Source of the DNA: DASYQD01 sp963846495
GTDB lineage: Bacteria; Acidobacteriota; Thermoanaerobaculia; Multivoradales; JAIOJS01
NCBI GenBank assembly: GCA_963846495.1
Contig: CAWJWP010000016.1
Span: forward strand, 248,001 to 312,000
Direction: 5' to 3'
DNA: 64,000 nucleotides
Below are positions 41,401 to 48,829 of the stretch, piece by piece. The position numbers were made by a program, and so were the translations under genes. Below the pieces are notes generated by a model. That model searched no databases. It was given only the letters and a program-made list of their open reading frames with translations, and was not told the DNA's origin. The stretch's first letter is position 1; each line of letters begins with the position of its first letter.

Positions 41401-41641
41401 CACGGCGCGCTGCCGGCAGCTGGCGGCGACGATGTCGGAGGCGCTCGCCGATCCGGAACGCTTCCGCGCTCCCGACCCGCGCGTCACCTACTCGCTGCAC
41501 GCGGCGATGATCACCCTCCGCGACCTCGGCATCGCCTGCGAGCGGGGCGACTTCACGGTGGCGCGCAGCCAGGCGGTGAAGGCGAACCATCGGCTGGCCG
41601 AGGCGGCCAAGGTGCTCGCCGAGTACAAGCTGGCGCTTTGA
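38474..41641 (+). CDS. Large secreted peptidase-MA-like protein with internal membrane/lipobox segment
   Basis: 1055 residues. Signal peptide with Arg-rich start (RRRARRGLPLLALLLGVAAL). A first domain of about 150 residues is followed by a hydrophobic segment (AIGLVVAALALAAIARVV) and then RRRLPRPGAVALAAACLAC, which looks exactly like a lipoprotein signal placed mid-protein. After that come TPR-like helical repeats and a gluzincin (peptidase MA) domain with the zinc motif HELAHALI near residues 756-763 and WVQEGLAQH carrying the third ligand Glu. GTG 38474 is chosen for its ribosome site GGAGAAGGGG; GTG 38381 and ATG 38402 are in frame. Probably two ancestral genes fused. Confidence 0.8.
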   Translation: MNRRPLRGRQRRRARRGLPLLALLLGVAALTPRSAASAPGSNVRGPKVAATVAPAPLSAAERAGVDLAVQYLYAGPYAWQRRLSPDSPWKQLPPARAAAEIAARVGPPRAARWQLQRPGPLGEPEAVVFSVEYPSGMSETLWLDLVEGDDGFELRSVRTLSEPWPALDDDGDSEEELAGWRPANSRPPQPRAIGLVVAALALAAIARVVTRRRLPRPGAVALAAACLACHGGGATDGDAISAADQPVEMHALEPLRHGLAIGASPGELNATLAASPREGTAGEIARLWRIDRQVRDLQLNEAATLLATFPDPAPYPLAELLRARLAALRGVTAAAHFHYERVSRMGADDDGLRLEIAGAITDMQTDESIEPAYRPLIDMGTRMAVPYYTAAEMAMVDGRDDEAEALFRVAWQLQPMPREELFSSPPLTAAVARRQPLFDLVQLQAADEPAIGGAVPGAFPLTLPPRTTAAVTGQLLRVTVAGAELQVAGGAPLAPAATAVETAHAFDRRRRDGELAQLDQLQLQAREVSSFAQPALLERIELAAEALAEDERWQDLLALTDRLPDLKRRLPPTLAQLRALALVRTDEPSEAFALLLRLAQDDKLHGRKDVGTLYQLADSLVRQQRFDLALKVLRRANARSGLTAGWAREKQVLMEQRLVGAHLSYASKHFRIRYPKVAGSAYAEQVAMVLEEERRRIGHWVPLDDPTPVDVDLYPLGEFLGSYSMDMPVVGLFDGRVRVPFADLHSLHPELVKILSHELAHALITQATGDRAPKWVQEGLAQHVQMVQDVSNPYRDLDNKGRSLSLAVVEHALDGFSEWQLVELSYAQSVWAFHYLEAEHGVDSIHRLLAAYRDGDDTSEALQLAIGMEPPQLDSALRAWAVTGAPRVWPSKLRRYDEEAEQLLVRTPLPPPPARVGPPHALSPKDRQNRKRVEQEARAAAMAAWHAKYQQWSRPLKEAYTPVQQAMAANGWTPDDTARCRQLAATMSEALADPERFRAPDPRVTYSLHAAMITLRDLGIACERGDFTVARSQAVKANHRLAEAAKVLAEYKLAL

Positions 41642-41648
41642 GGGCGGC

Positions 41649-42350
41649 GTGTATCGGAACCTCGACGCTTCGAAGATCGTCGACACCGCGGCCGCTCTGC
41701 GCGACCGCATTGGCGAGCGCTTTCCGGGGTCCGGTTTGTCGAAGGTCGCCGAAGAGCTGCTAGCCACCTGTCGCCAGGCGGCGACGACCGCGGAGTGGCT
41801 CGCTCGCCCGAACCTGCCCTTGCGCGTGGGTGTGGGCGCGCTCCTCCTGCTGCTGATCGGCATCCTCGTCGGAGCGCTGGCGAGCCTGCGCCTGGAGGCC
41901 GGCTTCGCCAACCTCTCCGACCTCTTCCAAGGGCTCGAAGCGGCGGTCAACGACGTCGTGTTCGTCGGCCTCGCGGTCTTCTTCCTCTTCACGCTCGAAA
42001 CGCGGCACAAGCGCCGGCGCGCGCTGGCGGCGATCCACGAGCTGCGCTCGCTCGCCCACGTCATCGACATGCACCAGTTGACCAAAGACCCGGCGCGCCT
42101 CGCGGGCGGCGGCACCGACACCGCCACCTCGCCGCAACGCACCATGAGCTCGTTCGAGCTCACCCGCTACCTCGACTATTGCAGCGAGCTCCTAGCGGTG
42201 ATCAGCAAAACGGCGGCGCTCCACGTGCAGCCCTTCCAGGACCCGGTGACGATGGTCGCCGTCGACCAAGTCGAGAGCCTCGTGGCCGGCCTCTCGCACA
42301 AGATCTGGCAGAAGATCATGATCCTCGACCGCCCGCGTAGCGCGCCGTGA
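41649..42350 (+). CDS. Two-helix membrane protein with cytoplasmic C-terminal domain
   Basis: 233 residues: N-terminal amphipathic part, two membrane segments (LRVGVGALLLLLIGILVGAL and AAVNDVVFVGLAVFFLFTLE), then a soluble domain with many conserved-looking charged residues (HKRRRALAAIHELRSLAHVI DMHQ, listed in pieces) and RTMSSFELTRYLDYCSELL. Proteins of this layout occur in Planctomycetota and Myxococcota without known function. GTG start, eight bases after the preceding stop, so cotranscribed with the peptidase. Confidence 0.75.
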   Translation: MYRNLDASKIVDTAAALRDRIGERFPGSGLSKVAEELLATCRQAATTAEWLARPNLPLRVGVGALLLLLIGILVGALASLRLEAGFANLSDLFQGLEAAVNDVVFVGLAVFFLFTLETRHKRRRALAAIHELRSLAHVIDMHQLTKDPARLAGGGTDTATSPQRTMSSFELTRYLDYCSELLAVISKTAALHVQPFQDPVTMVAVDQVESLVAGLSHKIWQKIMILDRPRSAP

Positions 42351-42369
42351 GGCCGCAGCTCCGGGTTGG

Positions 42370-43384
42370 CTAGAACGGCTGGCGCTCGCCTTCGGCGGCG
42401 ACGGACATGCCGGCCTTGGAGACGTCGCCGAGGGCCGCGGTGTCGCCGCGCATCAGCGGGTTGGTGCGGTTGAGATGGACGAAGCGCACCTTCGCGCGCT
42501 CGCTCGCCGGCAGCGCAGCGAGCCGCGCGATCGTCTCGCGCACGAAGGGGTGCGGGATCTCGGACATTGCGCGGCCGGGGACCTCGCCGTCGGCGAAGAA
42601 GGTGCCGTCGACGTAAGCGACGTCGACGCTTGCGAGCACGGTCTCGAGCTGGGGGAGGAGATCAGCGCCCGCCGAGGAGACGCCCACGCGCTGCCACTTC
42701 TCCCACTTGTCGATATCGGGCAGCCAGAGCAGCGAGCGGTTCGGTCCGGCGATGCGGAACGCCACCGTCTCGCTGTATTCGTCGCGGTGCGGCACGAGGA
42801 GCGGCGTCGCGGTGAGCCGCGCGCCGAGCCGCACCGGCGTGCCGTCGGCGAGCGGGCGCAGCTCGACGTTGCCGAGCCGCACGAGCAAGGTCCCACGGGC
42901 CGTTGCCGCGTAGGAAAGATTCCATGCGCGGCATCGCGTAGACGGGCACGCGCTGGGCGCCCATCGCCTCGCGGCCGAGGTGGATCAGGCCGGCGTAGTG
43001 GCCGACGTGGGCGTGGGTGAGGAGGATGCCGGCGAGGCCAGGCGTCGCCGCGACCGGTGCCAGCTCGTCGAGGCGGTGCAGCTGCGCGGGGAAGTCGGGC
43101 GTGCAGTCGACGATCCAACGCTCGCCGGTCTGCGGATCGACGATCCCGAGCGACGCGACGAGACGCCGCTGCGCCGTGTCGTCCCACGCCGCGCTCTCCT
43201 TGGTGCCCGCTTGCGGGTAGCCGCCGTCCTGTGCGATGCCGAGGACGACGGCGAAGGGCGACGTCGAAGGCGTCGCGGCCCCCACCACCCCTGGCGCCGG
43301 CGATGGAGCGAGTGCGGCAACGGCGAGCGAGAGAGCGAGGATCGCGAGCGCGAGGGTTCGCACGAGCCGATCTAACCACGTCAC
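42370..43384 (-). CDS. PqqB-like metallo-beta-lactamase-fold hydrolase, secreted (apparent one-base insertion)
   Basis: MBL-fold protein of the PqqB branch, with a signal peptide (ALAILALSLAVAALAP). VVLGIAQDGGYPQAGTKESA and the metal motif ILLTHAHVGHYAGLIHLG are typical. After RMESFLRGNGPWD the frame breaks: the coding strand has GACCTTGCTCGTG where GACCTGCTCGTG gives the expected WDLLVRLGNVELRPLADGTP. One T too many at 42887-42888. The corrected protein is about 337 residues, ending TNPLMRGDTAALG. GTG 43384 is the apparent start, close to a family A repeat. No other pqq genes nearby, so its role may differ from PQQ synthesis. Confidence 0.82.
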
Positions 43385-43390
43385 CGCAGC

Positions 43391-43428
43391 ATCGAGATCG
43401 CTTCGTCGCTGCGCTCCTCGCGATGACG
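43391..43428 (-). repeat. Dispersed repeat family A, copy 3
   Basis: ATCGAGATCGCTTCGTCG followed by CTGCGCTCCTCGCGATGACG, the reverse complement of the 24751 unit with small changes. It lies just upstream of the MBL gene start and may carry or disturb that gene's promoter. Confidence 0.85.
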
Positions 43429-43477
43429 ATGAGGTAGTCGCTCGCAGCTACAACGGTGTGCGACGTTGCCCCCTCCC

Positions 43478-43506
43478 AAAAAAGCGGCGGGCTCGCTGGC
43501 CCGCCG
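43478..43506 (-). terminator. Rho-independent terminator of the DUF885 gene
   Basis: Read on the minus strand: CGGCGGGCC, a four-base loop, GGCCCGCCG-type return arm with one G-U pair (43485-43493 with 43498-43506), then G and six Ts (43483-43478). It lies about 115 bases after the DUF885 stop. Confidence 0.75.
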
Positions 43507-43623
43507 GGGAAGGGATGACCGTCCGGACTGTGGGATCCGTGATGTCCTGCCGGCGAGACGGGGCTCGCCGGATTTCTTTCGTGGCTGCGCGGCCCGCGCG
43601 TCGCGCGTGCGGCGTTCGCTTCG

Positions 43624-45417
43624 CTACGCCGCCTTCTTCGCTGCCCCCTGCTGTGCCGCGATCCAGGTGTCGATGCGCTGCTCGAGGACGTCGAGCGGCA
43701 GGGAGCCGGCGCCGAGGATCTCGTCGTGGAAGCCGCGGATGTCGAACTTGGAGCCGAGCGCCTGCTTGGCCTTGTCGCGCAGGGCCAGGATCTTGAGCTG
43801 GCCGATCTTGTAGCCCAGTGCCTGACCCGGCCAGACGATGTAGCGGTCGGTCTCGTTCTGCACGTCGACCTCGTTGATCGCCGAGTGGTCGTGGAAGAAC
43901 TGCACCACCTGCTCGCGCGTCCACTTCTTGGCGTGGAGGCCGGTGTCGACGACGAGGCGGATGGCGCGCAGCATCTCGTCCTGCAGGTGGCCGTAGAGGC
44001 TGTAGGGGTCCGCGAAGAAGCCGACGTCGCGGCCCAGCCGCTCGGAGTAGAGCGCCCAGCCTTCGACGTACGCCGTGTTGCCCCCCTGCTGGCGGAACGG
44101 CGGCAGCTCGGGCAGCTCCTGCTGGATGCTGATCTGCATGTGGTGCCCCGGCACGCCCTCGTGGTACGCCGTCGTCTCGACGTCGATCGTCTTGCGCGCC
44201 GTCGCCTCGTGGGTGTTGACGTTGACCTTGCCCGGCCGCGCGCCGTCGGGGGTGCCCGGGATGTAGTCGGCCGCGGCGGCGGAGGCGGCGCGGAAGTCCT
44301 CCATTGCCACCACGTCGACCTTCGCTTTCGGCAGGTGGCCGAAGAGCTGCGGCAGCTTCGTCTGCATGGCGTCGATGTGCTGCTTGTAGAGCGCCACCAG
44401 CGCGTCGCCCGACTTCGCCTTGAGCTCGGGCTTCGCTTCCATCGCGGCGCGGAAGCTCTTCAGGTCGGCGAAGCCGAGCTGCTTGGCGATCACCAGCATC
44501 TCGCCCTCGATGCGCGCCACCTCGCGCAGGCCGAGCTGGTGGATCTCCTCCGCCGTCATGTCGGTCGTCGTCGAGGACTTGATGCGCATCGCGTAGCGCG
44601 CCTGCCCGTCGGGCAGCGACCAGACGCCGACGTCGGTGCGGCCGCTGGGCGCGTAGTCCTTCTCGACGAAGGTGGCGAAGCGCGCGTACGCGGGGATCAC
44701 GTGGTCGCGCGTCGCGCCGATGACGAGGCCGCGCAGGCGCTCCTTGTCGGCGGCGGAGAAGGACTCCGGCATCTTGGCGAGCGGCAGCGCGAAGGGCGAC
44801 TCCTCGGCCTTCTTCGCGGCGATGCCGGCCGCCTGCTGCGCCACCTTCTCGAGCAGGAAGCGCGGCGGCATCAGCTTCTTCTGCATGCCCTCGCGCATGA
44901 AGGCGATGGTGCCGTCGACCTGCGCCGGGAAGTTGCGCAGCCGCGTCGCGTAGTCCTCGTAGTCCTTCACCGTCTCGAAGGGCAGGATCGAGGCGAGCTG
45001 CGGCGCCTGCAGGTGGATGCCGCCCATCTGGTTGACGGGCATCAGCCAGCCTTCGAAGCGCGCGTTGTCGAGCCCCTGCCGCAGGTCGCGCACCATGAGG
45101 GTCTTGTTGAGCACTTCCTGCTCGGGGAAGCCGGTGGTGTCGATCACCTCGAAGCGGCCGAGGAACTCGCGCGTCTTCGCGAGGTCGCGGTCGACGGCGG
45201 CCTTGGAGACCTCGCTCGACTTGTCGTTCCAGCGGCGGTCGCCGAGGATCGACGCGAACTCGGGGCTCGTCGAGAGCGTGTACTCCCACTGCTCGGCGAG
45301 CAGGTCGGCGAGCGCCTTGCGACGCGCCGCGAGGTCGTCGGCGGCGCCGGCGGCGAGCGGCAACATCGTGAGCGCCGAAAAGATGGCGAAGGTAAGAGCG
45401 ATCGGCTTACGGTGCAT
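43624..45417 (-). CDS. DUF885-family secreted metallopeptidase
   Basis: 597 residues with a signal peptide (IALTFAIFSALTMLPLAAGA). DUF885 proteins are zinc carboxypeptidase-like enzymes with an HExxH-like motif; here VETTAYHEGVPGHHMQISIQ carries it, followed by YVEGWALYSERLG, which supplies the third ligand Glu. Other family blocks: YAMRIKSSTTTDMTAEEIHQ and RAIRLVVDTGLHAKKW. The length is normal. GGAG precedes the ATG. Common in Acidobacteriota and Gammaproteobacteria, probably in periplasmic peptide degradation. Confidence 0.93.
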   Translation of the reverse strand: MHRKPIALTFAIFSALTMLPLAAGAADDLAARRKALADLLAEQWEYTLSTSPEFASILGDRRWNDKSSEVSKAAVDRDLAKTREFLGRFEVIDTTGFPEQEVLNKTLMVRDLRQGLDNARFEGWLMPVNQMGGIHLQAPQLASILPFETVKDYEDYATRLRNFPAQVDGTIAFMREGMQKKLMPPRFLLEKVAQQAAGIAAKKAEESPFALPLAKMPESFSAADKERLRGLVIGATRDHVIPAYARFATFVEKDYAPSGRTDVGVWSLPDGQARYAMRIKSSTTTDMTAEEIHQLGLREVARIEGEMLVIAKQLGFADLKSFRAAMEAKPELKAKSGDALVALYKQHIDAMQTKLPQLFGHLPKAKVDVVAMEDFRAASAAAADYIPGTPDGARPGKVNVNTHEATARKTIDVETTAYHEGVPGHHMQISIQQELPELPPFRQQGGNTAYVEGWALYSERLGRDVGFFADPYSLYGHLQDEMLRAIRLVVDTGLHAKKWTREQVVQFFHDHSAINEVDVQNETDRYIVWPGQALGYKIGQLKILALRDKAKQALGSKFDIRGFHDEILGAGSLPLDVLEQRIDTWIAAQQGAAKKAA

Positions 45418-45498
45418 GAGGTCTCCGTTGTTCCGTGGGCAATACGCCCCGGCCAGGGCAAGGTTTCACGCGCGCAGGGGGGCTCGCGGCGGCGCGGC

Positions 45499-46239
45499 TC
45501 ACGCCACTTCGAGCTCGACGACGAGCGGCAGGTGGTCGGAGGCGCGGCGCAGCTCGCGGCGGCGCGGCACCTCGGTGCGGTGCACGCGCAGGTCGGGCGA
45601 GACGAGCACGTGGTCGAGTCGCACCAGCGGCCGCAGCGCAGGGAAGGTGGCGCTGCCCTCTTGCGGCGGCGAGACGAGAGCGGCGTCGACCAGCGCGCCC
45701 TCGAGCCGCCGGTGCTCGGGCGAGCCGGGGCGGCAGTTGAGGTCGCCGCAGAGGACGCGTGGCGAGGCGCAGCGTGGGTCGCCCAGCCACGCCGGGCCGA
45801 GGAGGGCGTCGAGCTGCGCCAGGCGCTCTCGCCGCGTCAACCCGAGGTGGGTCACCAACACCTGCACCTCGGTCCCGTTGACGCCGACGCCATACCAGGC
45901 GACGCCGCGCGGCTCGCGGACGAGGCCCACTTGCAGCTGCGGCAGGAGACCGCTCGCGACGAGGCGCAGCGGCAGCCGGGTGAGGAGCGCGTTGCCGAAC
46001 GCGCCGCCGCCGTGACCACTCATCGCGGGTTGGAAGTGCGCGCGCCAGCCGAGCAGCGCCGCCAGCTCCTGCGTCTGGTCGCGGAAGCCGCTGCGCTCCG
46101 CCCCCATCTCGACCTCCTGCAGTGCCACGACGTCCGGCGACAGGGCGGCGATCACCGACGCCACGCGCTCCACCGAACCGCCGCAGGAAGCCATCGTGCA
46201 GCTGCGCACGTTGTAGGTCATCAGCCGCAGGCGCGCCAT
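45499..46239 (-). CDS. Endonuclease/exonuclease/phosphatase (EEP) family protein
   Basis: 246 residues of the EEP superfamily (DNase I, sphingomyelinase and phosphatase folds). LRLMTYNVRSC, VVALQEVEMGAERSGF, LVTHLGLTRRERLAQLDAL, VLCGDLNCRPGSPEHRRL and RASDHLPLVVELEV contain the metal- and phosphate-binding Asn, Glu, His, Asp-Asn and terminal Asp-His pair, all intact. No signal peptide. ATG 46239 matches the fold's start. Substrate could be nucleic acid or phospho-lipid; sequence cannot decide. Confidence 0.9.
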   Translation of the reverse strand: MARLRLMTYNVRSCTMASCGGSVERVASVIAALSPDVVALQEVEMGAERSGFRDQTQELAALLGWRAHFQPAMSGHGGGAFGNALLTRLPLRLVASGLLPQLQVGLVREPRGVAWYGVGVNGTEVQVLVTHLGLTRRERLAQLDALLGPAWLGDPRCASPRVLCGDLNCRPGSPEHRRLEGALVDAALVSPPQEGSATFPALRPLVRLDHVLVSPDLRVHRTEVPRRRELRRASDHLPLVVELEVA

Positions 46240-46428
46240 CGCCTCGAAGGCACAGCAAGCGGCGCACCACACGTGCGAAGCGGCCCGCAGGGCTATCGGC
46301 CAGCGCGCGGCGGGCAGGCCGGCGGCAGCCCAGGTGCGGCGCAGCGCTCGGCGGCCGCTGGCGTCGATTCAATCGAGGCCCCGCGGCAACCTTGGCGTTT
46401 CTTGCGCGTAGCTCCTTGACAGGACGTG

Positions 46429-46455
46429 GAAACGAGTGTTTGAATTTTTCGTTTC
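46429..46455. promoter_or_regulatory. Promoter and palindromic operator of the TetR-efflux operon
   Basis: TTGACA (46416-46421) makes a good -35; TTGAAT (46440-46445) fits a -10 at 18-base spacing. GAAACGA (46429-46435) and TCGTTTC (46449-46455) are perfect inverted repeats around the -10. A repressor bound there would block transcription of tetR and the efflux genes behind it. The symmetry is seen, the autoregulation is inferred. Confidence 0.65.
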
Positions 46456-46494
46456 ATCTGGCGGTTCTGTTCAACGAAAGGAGTCCCACCGCCC

Positions 46495-47148
46495 ATGGCA
46501 GACCGACCCCCGATCACGAATCCCGACAGCGCCCACACCCGCGAGCGTCTCCTCGACGCCTCCGAGCGGCTCTTCGCCGAGAAGGGCTTCCGCGCCGCCT
46601 CGGTGCGCGACATCACCCGCGAGTCCTCCTGCAACATCGCCGCGGTCAACTACCACTTCGGCGGCAAGTCGAACCTCTACCGCGAGGTGTTCCTGCGCCG
46701 CCTGCGCTCGATGCGCAAGCTCCGCCTCGACGCCATCGAGGCGGCGCTGTCGCGCGCCGGCAAGGACGCCACCCTCGACTTCCTCGTCGAGGCATTCGCG
46801 ACCGCCTTCGTGGCGCCGCTCGTCGAGGACAGCTCGGGCCGCCTCTGGCTGCTGCTCCTGGCGCAGGAGCTGATCGATCCGCAGCTCCCGGCGGAGACCT
46901 TCCACGCCGAGATGGTCGAGCCGATGGAGCGCGCGCTGATCGACGCCCTCGGCCAGGTCTGCCCCGACTTGTCGCGCGACGACGCCCAGCTCTGCATCCA
47001 CTCGCTCGTCGGCCAGCTGCTGCACGCCGTCAATATCCAGCGCTGTCTGCCGGACGGCAGCCGCAAGCTGCCGGATCTCGTCGCGCACACGGTGCGCTTC
47101 TCCGTCGCCGGCATCCGAGCCCTCTCGCGCGAGGCGGTCGCGGCCTGA
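46495..47148 (+). CDS. TetR-family regulator of the efflux operon (CerR-like C-terminal domain)
   Basis: 217 residues. The DNA-binding domain is RLLDASERLFAEKGFRAASV then RDITRESSCNIAAVNYHFGG. The C-terminal domain resembles the DUF1956/CerR type (FVAPLVEDSSGRLWLLLLAQ ... IHSLVGQLLHAVNIQRCLP), common among regulators beside RND efflux genes. It is the first gene of a four-gene operon; the TolC gene starts 11 bases after its stop. The palindrome in its promoter is the likely binding site. Confidence 0.92.
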   Translation: MADRPPITNPDSAHTRERLLDASERLFAEKGFRAASVRDITRESSCNIAAVNYHFGGKSNLYREVFLRRLRSMRKLRLDAIEAALSRAGKDATLDFLVEAFATAFVAPLVEDSSGRLWLLLLAQELIDPQLPAETFHAEMVEPMERALIDALGQVCPDLSRDDAQLCIHSLVGQLLHAVNIQRCLPDGSRKLPDLVAHTVRFSVAGIRALSREAVAA

Positions 47149-47159
47149 GCCCGGGCAGC

Positions 47160-48692
47160 ATGGCGAGAGGAGTCGCCTCGGCGATCGCGGCCGCCGCTGC
47201 CGCGAGTGGCCGCGTTGCGCTTGGCCGCGTCATCGGCGGCGCTGCGATCGCTCTGCTGCTCGTCGGCTGCGTCCACATGACGTCGAGCGAGTCCGTGCCG
47301 CCGGCGGCGAACGAGCCCTGGGAGCCGCCGCCCTCGCTGCAGGTGCCGGCCGAAGGTCCGTCGACGACGGCGCCGCCGCGCCTCGAGCTGCCGCCGGAGC
47401 TCGCCGCCCTCCCCGGCGGCCAGCTCTCGCTGCCGACCGCCATCGACCTCGCGTTGCGCAACAGCCCGCGCACCCGCGCCACGTGGCTCGCCGCGCGCGC
47501 CGCCGCCGCCGAGGTGGGCAGCCAGCGCGCCCAGTTCTTCCCTGACGTGAACGCCACCGGCACCACGCAGCGGCAGAAGGGCACCGTCGGCTCGGGGCAG
47601 ATCTCCTTCGAGCAGCAGACCCTCGTCCCCGCCGCCGACCTCTCCTGGCTGCTGCTCGACTTCGGCGGCCGCGCCGCCGACGTCGCCGAGGCGCGCGAGG
47701 CGCTCGTCGCCGCCAACTTCACGCACAACCAGGAGATCCAGGACGTCGTCCTCGAGGTGGCGCAGGCCTTCTACCAGTACGTGAGCTTCCGCGCCCTGCG
47801 CGACGCCGCGCAGTCCGACCTCGCAGGCGCGCGCACCAACCTCGAGGCGGCCGAGCGCCGCCACCAGGCCGGCCTCGCCACCGTCGCCGACGTGCTGCAG
47901 GCAAAGACCGCGTTGTCGACGGCGCAGCTCGCGCTGCTGAGCATCGAAGGCGACATCAACGTCATCCGCGGCGCGCTCGCCACGGCGATGGGGCTTCCCG
48001 CCAACCTACCGGTCGAGGCTGCGCCGCTCGACGAGGAGGTGCCGGTGCTCGCCGCCTCGCAGGGGATCGAGCAGTCGCTCAATCGCGCGCTCGAGAACCG
48101 TCCCGAGCTGCAAGCCGCCCGCGCCCGCGCCCGCGCCGCCGCGGAGCGCATCGCGCAGGAGCGCTCGGAACGGCTGCCCACGCTGTCGCTGCAGGGCAAC
48201 GCCAACCGCGTCTACTACCAGACCCCCGACCGCGATCCGGCGAACAACTACGCGGCGTCGCTGCAGTTCCGCGTGCCGCTCTTCTCCGGCTTCGAGCACC
48301 GCTACGACGTCGAGCGCGCCCGCGCGCAAGCCGAAGAGGAGACGGCGCGCGCCGACTCGCTCGCCAACGTGGTGCGCCTGCAGGTGTGGACGAGCTTCTA
48401 CGACCTGCAGACGGCGGCGCAGCGCTTCGCCACCGCGCAGGACCTTCTCGCCTCCGCCGACGAGTCGGCGCGCGTCGCCGCCGGCCGCTACCAGGAAGGC
48501 GTGGGCAGCATCCTCGACCTCCTCGCGGCCCAGAGCGCGCTCGCCAACGCGCGGGCGCAGAAGATCCTCGCGCGCGCCGATTGGCTGCTCTCCTTGTCAC
48601 GTTTGTCACACGACACGGGTACGCTCGCGGCCGAAGGGCCGGCGCCATTCGCGACACCGCCGACTTCCTCCGACTCGACGGGAAGCAACTGA
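47160..48692 (+). CDS. TolC/NodT-family outer-membrane efflux lipoprotein
   Basis: 510 residues. Signal peptide with lipobox (ALLLVGC, Cys37), then the duplicated OEP repeats of the TolC fold: LPTAIDLALRNSPRTRATWL, EIQDVVLEVAQAFYQYVSFR, RHQAGLATVADVLQAKTALS and later ESARVAAGRYQEGVGSILDL, the second member of the pair. It forms the trimeric outer-membrane channel of the tripartite pump encoded here. Length fits the family. Confidence 0.93.
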   Translation: MARGVASAIAAAAAASGRVALGRVIGGAAIALLLVGCVHMTSSESVPPAANEPWEPPPSLQVPAEGPSTTAPPRLELPPELAALPGGQLSLPTAIDLALRNSPRTRATWLAARAAAAEVGSQRAQFFPDVNATGTTQRQKGTVGSGQISFEQQTLVPAADLSWLLLDFGGRAADVAEAREALVAANFTHNQEIQDVVLEVAQAFYQYVSFRALRDAAQSDLAGARTNLEAAERRHQAGLATVADVLQAKTALSTAQLALLSIEGDINVIRGALATAMGLPANLPVEAAPLDEEVPVLAASQGIEQSLNRALENRPELQAARARARAAAERIAQERSERLPTLSLQGNANRVYYQTPDRDPANNYAASLQFRVPLFSGFEHRYDVERARAQAEEETARADSLANVVRLQVWTSFYDLQTAAQRFATAQDLLASADESARVAAGRYQEGVGSILDLLAAQSALANARAQKILARADWLLSLSRLSHDTGTLAAEGPAPFATPPTSSDSTGSN

Positions 48693-48724
48693 GAACCGAC
48701 ATGATCGAGCTCGTTTCCATCGAT

Positions 48725-48829
48725 CGTCATTGCGAGGAGCGCAGCGACGAAGCAATCTCGACCCTGCACGCGCAACAGGCGCGCCCGAGATCGAGATCGC
48801 CACGGGGCCTTCGGCCCCTCGCGATGACG
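48725..48829. repeat. Dispersed repeat family A, copy 4 (full inverted element in the efflux operon)
   Basis: CGTCATTGCGAGGAGCGCAG...CAATCTCGA (48725-48761) is matched by an inverted end GATCGAGATCGCC...CTCGCGATGACG (to 48829), with an internal hairpin GGGGCC, TTCG, GGCCCC type. The last GCGATGACG contains the ATG used as start of the adaptor gene. In frame it reads HCEERSDEAIS ... PLAMT, the classic translation of this repeat. Confidence 0.8.
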
